From: an uncultured Eubacterium sp.
Lineage (GTDB): Bacteria > Bacillota > Clostridia > Lachnospirales > Lachnospiraceae
Direction of reading: 5' to 3'
NCBI GenBank assembly: GCA_910584645.1
Contig: CAJUAU010000036.1
Coordinates: 1 to 21,535, forward strand
Length of the DNA stretch: 21,535 nucleotides
The first letter of the stretch is position 1, and every line of letters starts with the position of its first letter. The notes beneath the pieces were generated by a model that made no database searches, was not told the DNA's origin, and saw only the letters and a list, made by a program, of their open reading frames with translations. This document shows, piece after piece, positions 7,248 through 14,501 of this stretch. The position numbers and the translations under genes are program-made.

Positions 7248-7992
7248 CCAGCTTGAATATTCGTATTCCTACCCAGACGGCAAGAATGGAAAACAACATC
7301 CGGCACATATAAAACAGTGGCTTTAGCCCGGAGTGCATACTTACTCCCTCGGTCCGCGGGTGCATCACCGCCGGAACCTCCACCAGCCGGAAGCCCAGAA
7401 GCAGCATCTGCATAATAATATTGGCATCAGGATAGCGGTCGTCAAAATGATTGTACCGGGAATAAAAGATAACCACCCGGCGGCTGAGCCCCTGTAATCC
7501 TGTGGTGGGATCTGCGATCTTCCGTTTGGTCCCGAGAAATATCATGGTGCGGAACAGGGACCAGGCAAGTCTCTTTGCCACAGAAACCGGAAAGGGCGTG
7601 CTTCCCTCCATAAATCTCGATCCCAGCACGATATCCGGCTTCTTCCCGTTTTCATCTGCCGTCTTTAATTTTTCATAGATCACAGGAATGTTGCACACAT
7701 CATGCTGGCCGTCCGCATCCATCTGGATCACATACTCATATCCCCGGCGGATCGCATATTTGTATCCCAGCTGCAGGGCACTCCCATAGCCCAGATTAAA
7801 TACATGGGTAACGATCTGGTACTTCCGTCCCTTTACGATCCAGTTGGTGGCATCCGAAGATGCATCGTTCATGATCAATACATCCGCGATGGCAGCAATG
7901 TCCGGCTGTTCCAGCTGGTCCAGCAGCTTCTCAATATTTTTTTCTTCATTATAAGCGGGAATTATAATGAGCAGTTCCTTCGTCTCTTCCAT
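7216..7992 (-). CDS. GT2 glycosyltransferase, dolichyl-phosphate-mannose-synthase-like
   Basis: A 258-residue family 2 glycosyltransferase. The GT-A fold signature is complete: IIIPAYNEEKNI (residues 9-20), MNDASSDAT (41-49), FNLGYGSALQLG, and the metal-binding MDADGQHD (91-98). It also has the GSRFMEGS and DPTTGLQGL segments seen in enzymes that transfer sugars onto polyprenyl phosphate. One hydrophobic segment near the C terminus (about 225-246) may tether it to the membrane; the two further helices of GtrB-type enzymes are absent. GGGAGGTG precedes ATG 7992 with 5 nt spacing, 12 nt after the preceding GT4 stop. Proteins of this type often work with a small membrane partner such as the DUF2304 protein encoded two genes upstream. 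Confidence 0.9.
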   Translation of the reverse strand: MEETKELLIIIPAYNEEKNIEKLLDQLEQPDIAAIADVLIMNDASSDATNWIVKGRKYQIVTHVFNLGYGSALQLGYKYAIRRGYEYVIQMDADGQHDVCNIPVIYEKLKTADENGKKPDIVLGSRFMEGSTPFPVSVAKRLAWSLFRTMIFLGTKRKIADPTTGLQGLSRRVVIFYSRYNHFDDRYPDANIIMQMLLLGFRLVEVPAVMHPRTEGVSMHSGLKPLFYMCRMLFSILAVWVGIRIFKLDAGAADEKDA

Positions 7993-8004
7993 ATCGTCAC
8001 CTCC

Positions 8005-9213
8005 CTAGCTTTCTGTGATCAGACCCAGCAGCCGTTCCAGCTGCTCTCTCTCCACAAGATTCTTTTTTGCCGCTTCCTCTCCATAACGCCGGCATGCCTC
8101 CGGATCCCGGAGCAGTCCGCAGATCCCATCCCGGATCCCCTCTGCAGTCAGTTCACACATTCTGCCGTCCATGCCATCCCTGACCTGCTCCCGGTTGCCG
8201 CTGCAGTCAGAAACCAGGATCGTACACCCCAGCGTCTGTGCCTCCTGAATGGCGATGCTTTTTCCCTCAAAGCGGGTACAGTGGACATAGAGGTCTGTCT
8301 GGGCGTAATAAGGATATGGGTTTTCTTTCGCTCCCAGCAGAAGGAAGTCTTTCTCCAGGCCATACTGCCGGATCTTCTTCTCCAAAGGCCTGCGCTCCTC
8401 CCCCTCCCCCAGCACGTACCACCTGACATTTTCCCCCGCTTCCTTTAAAAGCTTCATGGCTTCTACTGCTGTCTCATAGGCTTTCTGGGCGGTAAGCCTT
8501 CCCACAGTAAGGATACGGACACCGTCAAAGTCATCTTCAAACCCGCCGGGAAGCGCCGCCCGCTCCCGGATCCTTCCCGGATCGATCATATTATGAAAAA
8601 CTTCCGTCTTTTCCCCGTATTCCGGATAGATCTCAAGAAAATGCCGGCGCACCTCATCGGATACCGTGAAAATCCGGTCAAAACCGGCATAACAATCCCG
8701 GTCCAGGGATCTGGTATATCCGGCTTTCCCATAATCGATGTGGATAAACCCTGCCTTTTTCGCCGCCTTTACATGATCTGCCACAAAATAAGCGGAACCG
8801 CCCTCCAGAAAAGCCACAGCCAGATCATAAGTTTCTTCCAGTGCCGCCGCACCGTCGGACATCACCCGCCACAACAGTTTATCCGGCAGCAGCCTCCCTT
8901 TCCGGATCATGGAAACCAGATTTTTTATCAGATAGGGAAGATTGCGGAACACACTTCCCCGCCGGAATAATGTCCGGAACACATAGCGGTTCAACCTCTT
9001 TTTTCCCTCCCTGCCCAGCACCGATTCCCGGCAGAAATCTGTATTGAGAAGCCTGACATGGGAGGGCAGCTGATCCACCATCTCCCCCTGGTTCAGCAGA
9101 ACAAAGAGCGAGATTTCATATTCTTCAGGGGAAAGACTGCGCAGAAGTTCCAGCATAGCAGTCTCCGCCCCGGCTCCTCCCAGGGTATTGATTACAAATA
9201 ATATCTTCTTCAT
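8005..9213 (-). CDS. GT4 family glycosyltransferase
   Basis: A 402-residue retaining glycosyltransferase of the GT-B fold. The N-terminal domain opens with KKILFVINTLGGAGAET, the usual GT4 glycine-rich loop. The C-terminal domain has ILTVGRLTAQKAYETAVEAM, YVLGEGEER and the EX7E signature in EGKSIAIQEAQTLG. No signal peptide or membrane segment is present, so it acts at the inner face of the membrane. I choose ATG 9213 because GGGAGG lies 7 nt upstream, and the protein then starts as the family usually does; an ATG at 9240 would add nine residues and bury that site. It probably adds a side or linker sugar to the polymer or its lipid intermediate; donor and acceptor are unknown. Confidence 0.9.
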   Translation of the reverse strand: MKKILFVINTLGGAGAETAMLELLRSLSPEEYEISLFVLLNQGEMVDQLPSHVRLLNTDFCRESVLGREGKKRLNRYVFRTLFRRGSVFRNLPYLIKNLVSMIRKGRLLPDKLLWRVMSDGAAALEETYDLAVAFLEGGSAYFVADHVKAAKKAGFIHIDYGKAGYTRSLDRDCYAGFDRIFTVSDEVRRHFLEIYPEYGEKTEVFHNMIDPGRIRERAALPGGFEDDFDGVRILTVGRLTAQKAYETAVEAMKLLKEAGENVRWYVLGEGEERRPLEKKIRQYGLEKDFLLLGAKENPYPYYAQTDLYVHCTRFEGKSIAIQEAQTLGCTILVSDCSGNREQVRDGMDGRMCELTAEGIRDGICGLLRDPEACRRYGEEAAKKNLVEREQLERLLGLITES

Positions 9214-9256
9214 ACATACACCTCCCGTCGGTTCCGTCATCTCCAGACTGCATACA

Positions 9257-9628
9257 CTAGTTTTTCTTCTTTAGCTTCTCCAGTTCCGCCAGGATCCTCT
9301 CATTTTCCTGATTCAGCAGAGAGACCTGCATGGCAAGCTCCTGATTTTTGCGGCTCAGGACGGACAGCTGGATGCTCAGAAAATACAGACAGCACACAAC
9401 ACAGCTGCCCGCCACCAGGATAAGCAGCATACCTGTTCCGCTGATATACTGGCTCAGCGTGACCGGCCGAAGAATGATCCCCGCCAGAACCAGCAGAAAG
9501 GATATGACTCCCCATAGCAGGCAGAACTGCTCTTTTAACCGCCGTTTTGCCAGAGACAATATGGTCTGCATAAAAATTAGTACACCCGCTGTGATCATTA
9601 CGATCCGTAAAATCTCTCCCGTCTGCAT
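9257..9628 (-). CDS. DUF2304 small membrane protein
   Basis: A 123-residue protein with three hydrophobic helices (about residues 6-22, 36-53 and 66-86), followed by a cytoplasmic coiled coil (LSRKNQELAMQVSLLNQENE, then ILAELEKLKKK). The layout and the LKEQFCLLWGVISFLLVLAG segment fit the DUF2304 family (PF10066). This family is commonly encoded beside GT2 polyprenyl-sugar transferases; its role is unproven, perhaps as a membrane partner. ATG 9628 is preferred: AGGAGG, inside the end of pelG, is 10 nt upstream, whereas GTG 9637 is almost in contact with that site. Its stop lies 43 nt before the GT4 start. Confidence 0.8.
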   Translation of the reverse strand: MQTGEILRIVMITAGVLIFMQTILSLAKRRLKEQFCLLWGVISFLLVLAGIILRPVTLSQYISGTGMLLILVAGSCVVCCLYFLSIQLSVLSRKNQELAMQVSLLNQENERILAELEKLKKKN

Positions 9629-9633
9629 GAATC

Positions 9634-11109
9634 TCACTCCTCCTCATTTTCTATTTGCTGTAACGCCAGCGAATACCGGTCAAACACCTTGGAGTCCGGC
9701 TGCTTCCCATGACCCGCCTGCAAAATATTTCCCCGGCAGAACACATGCTCATCCAGATGGTCCTCCAGCCAGTTCAAGCGGTAATATGCACTGCACCACC
9801 CCAGAAAAGCCCCGGTGAACACGCCGGTCCCATACCAGATTTCTGACAGATTTACCGCCACGATGCTGCCGCCAAGGGTTGACAGGCAAAAGATCAATGC
9901 GGTCAGAAGGGACCCCGTCAGATCATTAAAATAGTACAGGAAAATGATCGCTGCATACATGATAAACAGTATAAAATAACCTGCTGCCAGACACGGATAG
10001 ATCTTCATCACCATCCCCCCAAACCCAAACCTGGGAAGCAGGATAATACACAGGAAGAACAGGACCGCAGAAATGATGAACTGAATTCTGGCAAGATTTA
10101 GCAATTCTTCAGAAACTTGATGAAACATCCGTTTTTTCGCCAGGTCAATATCCATCTCCCTGCCTCCGATCACCGCCTCCGAATAGGTTTTATATCTCTC
10201 ATGAAAATGCATTTCTATCCGGGAGATAAAAATAACCGACGTAGATATATTGGTAAACATGGCAAGGCAGGTCGCCAGATCATAGGACGGGGCACTCACA
10301 AAGGTATCCGCCACCACCATTTTAAGTTCTGTGGACCAAAATACAAAATTGTGTATAAACAATCCAAGGATGTACAGAAAATTCGTCACAATGAGTTTCC
10401 AGTACCGCTTAAAATAGTGCAGCACCCTTTTGTATTCCCCGCTGTTTCCCCGGAAATAATTCCGGATCACGGCGATCTCCAGACTTGCGATCAGAAGAAA
10501 GCCGGCATCCAGTGAAACCAGCATGGAAAAAGTCTTTTCCAGATGAAAACCATAGACAAGTAAAGCCGATAATCCCACAGTCAGCACCATCCCCAGAAAG
10601 AAAAAAAAGGAGATCTTCTTATAATCTTTACAGATTGACAGATACAGCATCTCATAAAATACCAGAACCAGCACAACATATCCACAGTAACCGGCAGTCA
10701 CAAAAGCACCTGGCACCTGTGCCGCCATATACTCCCGGATACAGAAGGGAATACCGAACAGACAGCTGAAACCAACGTTTATGATCATCCCCACATAAAA
10801 ACAGGGAAGAACGTCGTCGAAGGTTTCATCATAGATCACATCCGACATGTACCTTGACAGAACAGAGTTAAAAGGAGCCGCTGTCAGTAATGAAAAAATA
10901 AAGATGTAAAGTACGGTACAGGCAAAAAGCTCCCTGGCCGCATAACCAGTCTTCGATATCTCCAGAACCAGCTGCATCGCAACGATAGCTAAAATTACCA
11001 TGATCATGGGAGCGACGGTGATCACCGTACTGTATCCCATACCGACCAGATTGGTAGTCAGCGTATTTTTATTGTATATTTTATTCAGCTTTACGCCGAT
11101 TCCAGCCAT
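9634..11109 (-). CDS. pelG: PelG, Pel polysaccharide membrane transporter subunit
   Basis: A 491-residue membrane protein with about 12 hydrophobic helices, matching PelG (MOP/MATE-like), which forms the cytoplasmic-membrane synthase and export complex with PelF, PelD and PelE. Family hallmarks include GVKLNKIYNKNTL at the N terminus, FNSVLSRYMSDVIYDE after the third helix, the HYFKRYWKLIVTNFLYILGL region, MFTNISTSVIFISRIEMHFHE, and YYFNDLTGSLL near the C terminus. The length is close to that of known PelG proteins. ATG 11109 has AGGAGG 7 nt upstream; GTG 11115 would be in contact with it. The gene follows pelF by 15 nt, the usual order in pel loci. The C-terminal tail of about 60 residues is soluble. 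Confidence 0.93.
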   Translation of the reverse strand: MAGIGVKLNKIYNKNTLTTNLVGMGYSTVITVAPMIMVILAIVAMQLVLEISKTGYAARELFACTVLYIFIFSLLTAAPFNSVLSRYMSDVIYDETFDDVLPCFYVGMIINVGFSCLFGIPFCIREYMAAQVPGAFVTAGYCGYVVLVLVFYEMLYLSICKDYKKISFFFFLGMVLTVGLSALLVYGFHLEKTFSMLVSLDAGFLLIASLEIAVIRNYFRGNSGEYKRVLHYFKRYWKLIVTNFLYILGLFIHNFVFWSTELKMVVADTFVSAPSYDLATCLAMFTNISTSVIFISRIEMHFHERYKTYSEAVIGGREMDIDLAKKRMFHQVSEELLNLARIQFIISAVLFFLCIILLPRFGFGGMVMKIYPCLAAGYFILFIMYAAIIFLYYFNDLTGSLLTALIFCLSTLGGSIVAVNLSEIWYGTGVFTGAFLGWCSAYYRLNWLEDHLDEHVFCRGNILQAGHGKQPDSKVFDRYSLALQQIENEEE

Positions 11110-11124
11110 GACCACTCCTCCTCT

Positions 11125-12582
11125 CTATCCGGTAACAGAAAATGCTTCTTCATTCCAGGCCCCGCCTGATTTCCTGCAAAAATCATAGTAGATCCCATGA
11201 TAGGTCTTCCGCATGTCCTCGATCTTGTATTTACTCATCACCCGCCGGTATCCATTTTCCCCCATCCGTTCTCTCCGTTCCTGGTTCCGCGCCAGCTCCA
11301 CCATGGCATCGGTAATCTCCTCCAGATTCATAATGTGGGTGAGGATCCCCGCTGTGCCAAAATCGTCCTCCCCGCCATAGATCAGCTCCCGGCAGTTCCC
11401 AACATCGGTAGCGATCACTGGCTTATGTGCCGCAAAGCTCTCCAATATCGTCAGTGGCTGCCCCTCACTGATGCTGGTGAGGATCGTCATATCCATACGC
11501 CCCAGGTACTCCCTGACATCCACCCGCCCGGTGAATACCACGTCGGATACCCCCAGTGTTTCGACCAGTTCAAAGCATTCCCCGGCATATTCCTCATCCT
11601 CATCACAGGGTCCCATAATAAACAGGCGGAGAGCCGGCACCTTTTTCTTCGCAAAAGAGAATGCCTGGATCATCGTCTTCACATCCTTGATAGGCGTCAC
11701 CCGGAGTACCGCCCCGATCTGGATCATATCCTGCTCCCCTTCTTTTTTGCCGGGAAGTTCTTCCAGCCTGCCTGTATCGATGCCATTGGGAGTTACCCTG
11801 GTTTTTTCGGCAGGGCATCCCAGCTCGATCTGGAGGCTTCTGGCATGCTGGTACAGGCTGGTAACCAGATCTGCCCGGTCATATGCCGCCTGAGACATCT
11901 TCTTAAACTGTTCGATCCAGATATTTTTATAAATCCCCTCCACCCAGTCTGCCTTGATCAGCTCTTCTTCCCTCTCCCTGGTATAGATCCCGTGTTCCGA
12001 GAGCAGCAGACCGCAGCGGTGGAAATGTTTTGCCATGCTTCCCAGTATCCCGGCATAACCAGTGGCTACACAGTGGTAGAGATCCGCCTCAGGGACCCTG
12101 GTCTTCAGGACAAAAAACAGAGGAAGATAGATGGATCTGAGGGTCCACAAAAAATCGGAGAACACGATCTGGGAATAGTGGGTCTTATAACACTCCCTGG
12201 CGATATGAAAAAAGTCCGGTCCCATCAATAATTCATCGATGGAAAACTTCTTATGGCAGAAGAGGTCAAAGATCACATCCCAGTCTATTTTTTCATTGAA
12301 CACCATGCTTCTCAGCGCCCGGTACTCTTTTTTATTTAGTTTAAACTTATGTTTTTTCATCTCCCGGTTCTGCCAGTCATGGTCCTCCAGATATACCTCG
12401 TAAACCTCCGTGAGATTTTCTGGCAGCTCATAGGCAAATCTGCCCCGCTGGGAACGATTTGCCACGATGGCCAGCAGGATAAATTCTATATTCGGGAAAT
12501 TGCGGATCATACTGTGTATCCATCCGGATACCCCGCCTACCACATAGGGATAACATCCCTCTGCCACAATGCAGATCTTCAC
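11125..12582 (-). CDS. pelF: PelF, GT4 glycosyltransferase of Pel polysaccharide synthesis
   Basis: A 485-residue cytoplasmic GT4 enzyme that polymerises the Pel chain from a UDP-sugar. It has the PelF-specific N terminus KICIVAEGCYPYVVGGVSGW, LSEHGIYTREREEELIKA, VTPNGID, VLRVTPIKDVKTMIQAF, the GPCDEDEEYAGECFELV segment, and the EX7E motif EGQPLTILE, all in family order. I start at GTG 12582: GAGGTG lies 6 nt upstream, and this gives the canonical PelF start. A longer open frame to 12744 would add 54 residues unlike PelF and overlap the previous gene. The resulting 94-nt leader holds two 11-nt copies of the same sequence at a 20-nt period (12604-12614 and 12624-12634), without evident meaning. 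Confidence 0.95.
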   Translation of the reverse strand: MKICIVAEGCYPYVVGGVSGWIHSMIRNFPNIEFILLAIVANRSQRGRFAYELPENLTEVYEVYLEDHDWQNREMKKHKFKLNKKEYRALRSMVFNEKIDWDVIFDLFCHKKFSIDELLMGPDFFHIARECYKTHYSQIVFSDFLWTLRSIYLPLFFVLKTRVPEADLYHCVATGYAGILGSMAKHFHRCGLLLSEHGIYTREREEELIKADWVEGIYKNIWIEQFKKMSQAAYDRADLVTSLYQHARSLQIELGCPAEKTRVTPNGIDTGRLEELPGKKEGEQDMIQIGAVLRVTPIKDVKTMIQAFSFAKKKVPALRLFIMGPCDEDEEYAGECFELVETLGVSDVVFTGRVDVREYLGRMDMTILTSISEGQPLTILESFAAHKPVIATDVGNCRELIYGGEDDFGTAGILTHIMNLEEITDAMVELARNQERRERMGENGYRRVMSKYKIEDMRKTYHGIYYDFCRKSGGAWNEEAFSVTG

Positions 12583-12676
12583 CTCTCTCACCTCTTTTCC
12601 ATATCTGACTCTGCTTTCCTCTGTCTGACTCTGCCTGATTTCATCGGAAACATTCCTAAAATGGGAAAATGCACTA

Positions 12677-14497
12677 TCAGGGCAGGTAATAATATAAAGA
12701 ATCTTCCGCTTCACAGCAGATCGTAAGCTCATCCTGGCTGGCACGGATCAGGTAGGCGTCTGCCTCAATCTCTTTGAAATCTCCGCCCTGCACCGAAACC
12801 ACCTTTTCTCCATGGGTCCGTAGTATAAACCACAGATTCCCGTTCCGGTCCTCTATGCTGACATGGATTTCATCGCCCTCTCTGGAATCCTCATAATCCA
12901 TCGCAAGAAAATTCCGTATCCTCCCATCGCATTGGGAAGCCGAAGTCTGATCAAACATCTCAAAGGCTTTCCAGTAGGTATTGATCTGGCTGGAAAACTT
13001 CTCAGACAGGATCTCCCAGCGGTCTTCCTCTTCCTCCGGCCAGGTGATGTGATTCATATCCAGTACAATATTAGAATACCCCAGCGCCGTCTGCAGGCTT
13101 TTCATCCTCAGATCTTCCTTATAGGTATGGGAAAGCCCGGTACTCGTTATACTCTGGAGTGTGATTTCGTCTGTGAGATAGGAAACCACCGGACGCTCTG
13201 CCGAATAAATCCCTGCCACCGTCTGGATATGTGCAAAAAAATCGTATTCCTTTAACTTCTCTATGCTGTACGCCGCCCCACCCGGTGGAACATAGGCGGC
13301 TCCATAGCGGTACTGGCTGCCGGAATTCTGGAAAAAGGACTGATCCGCCTTCATTTTCCCGGTCAGGCCGCTGGCAGAAACATATTCCAGCGTAAGTCCA
13401 GCCTCTGCTTCCCTCTCCTTTAACTGCCGAAGATAGAAAACCAGCTGTTCCTTCCGGGGCTCCTGGTCATCTCCATAATCAAACTGGGGAGCCAGATAAC
13501 AGGTCAGATGGGCGCCGCTTTTCTCAACAGCGGAGCAGAGCCCCGGCCAGATGATATCCCGGAATACAGCGGGCAGTTCCCTGCTATAAAGCTCTTTCAT
13601 CTTCTCCGGATTCTCTGACGCCAGCCCCGGAAAGTTCGCCACCCCGATACACTGGGCATTCACCACGGGGTACAGATCATAGGGTTTGATCTCTGCCAGA
13701 ATGGCGTTCAGCATGCCGATCCCGGTACAGTCTCTCATAAAACCGCCATTGACGGCAAACACCTTTCCCTTTCCCACACCGGCACGCCAGATCAGTGGCG
13801 GCAGTTCTTCATTTTTCACCGTAGGATCCGAAAGCATCCCTGCCATATAGGTTTTACAGCCAGTGATGGTCTCGTACCAGACTGTACTCAGATCCAGATC
13901 CTGACGCTCTTCTTTTTCCTCTTCATCTTCCGGGAGATAGATCGCCTGCCCTCCCAGCAAAAAACCGGAGAACAGATTGACTCCCTGGATCTCCTGCCGC
14001 TGCTCCTTCACCTGGCGGATCCCCAGCAGCTCTTTCCACTGACGGGAGGTTTTGATCTCATAGACATCTGGCAGATCACAAAAAATCAGGTTTCCCCCGC
14101 TGCGGGCTGTCTCTGTCAGAGCTTCAACATCTTTTTTTTCTGAGACATAGGAGGCTTCCAGAAGAAACACCTCTGCCTTTTCTGCTGCCTCCTCTGGACA
14201 CTCATCTACACTCTGGCAGACTACCAGCTCCCGCTTGGTATACGTACACCACCAGGAAACCGTCTTTCCGATATCACTCTTCCTATTTCCTATGAACAGC
14301 ACATAACCGCCCTCTTCCAGTACATCTTTCTGGGAGTTTTTCTGCCAGACATCCTCTCCGTTCAGGCTGGCAGCCGCCGCATAATTATTGACATCGTATT
14401 CATTTCCCGACTCTTTCATGATCTGTGAGAACTGAAACAAAAATAACAGTACGAACATGGTCACTGCCATGATCAGAAAATTTTTCTTTGTTATCAT
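12677..14497 (-). CDS. Membrane-anchored DUF2194-like protein, probable PelA-deacetylase counterpart
   Basis: A 606-residue protein with an N-terminal signal anchor (residues 7-26), so most of it lies outside the membrane. Residues 64-275 look like a glutamine-amidotransferase-type alpha/beta fold (YVLFIGN, AEVFLLEASYV, GGNLIFCDLP, GVGKGKVFAVNGGF). Residues 280-520 resemble the deacetylase-like part of DUF2194 proteins (LTCYLAPQFDYGDD at 331-344, SNIVLDMNHITWP), and the last 80 residues are beta-rich. It occupies the place just before pelF where other Gram-positive pel loci encode the PelA deacetylase domain. The classical NodB motif (TFDDG) is not visible, so activity is uncertain. ATG 14497 is supported by GAGGAG, 7 nt upstream, inside the end of the preceding gene. 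The DUF2194 assignment is from resemblance only. Confidence 0.65.
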   Translation of the reverse strand: MITKKNFLIMAVTMFVLLFLFQFSQIMKESGNEYDVNNYAAAASLNGEDVWQKNSQKDVLEEGGYVLFIGNRKSDIGKTVSWWCTYTKRELVVCQSVDECPEEAAEKAEVFLLEASYVSEKKDVEALTETARSGGNLIFCDLPDVYEIKTSRQWKELLGIRQVKEQRQEIQGVNLFSGFLLGGQAIYLPEDEEEKEERQDLDLSTVWYETITGCKTYMAGMLSDPTVKNEELPPLIWRAGVGKGKVFAVNGGFMRDCTGIGMLNAILAEIKPYDLYPVVNAQCIGVANFPGLASENPEKMKELYSRELPAVFRDIIWPGLCSAVEKSGAHLTCYLAPQFDYGDDQEPRKEQLVFYLRQLKEREAEAGLTLEYVSASGLTGKMKADQSFFQNSGSQYRYGAAYVPPGGAAYSIEKLKEYDFFAHIQTVAGIYSAERPVVSYLTDEITLQSITSTGLSHTYKEDLRMKSLQTALGYSNIVLDMNHITWPEEEEDRWEILSEKFSSQINTYWKAFEMFDQTSASQCDGRIRNFLAMDYEDSREGDEIHVSIEDRNGNLWFILRTHGEKVVSVQGGDFKEIEADAYLIRASQDELTICCEAEDSLYYYLP

Positions 14498-14501
14498 ACC
14501 C

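Noticed and set aside
11197..12231. A 344-residue plus-strand open frame
   Set aside because: It lies fully antisense to pelF; its His/Pro/Gln-rich product is typical of a shadow frame.
12604..12634. Two 11-nt direct repeats ahead of pelF
   Set aside because: They are purine/pyrimidine-biased and short, with no third copy or link to a promoter; chance is sufficient.
12583..12744. N-terminal extension of PelF by 54 residues overlapping the previous gene
   Set aside because: The extension does not resemble PelF, and a good ribosome binding site precedes GTG 12582, where the canonical PelF N terminus begins.
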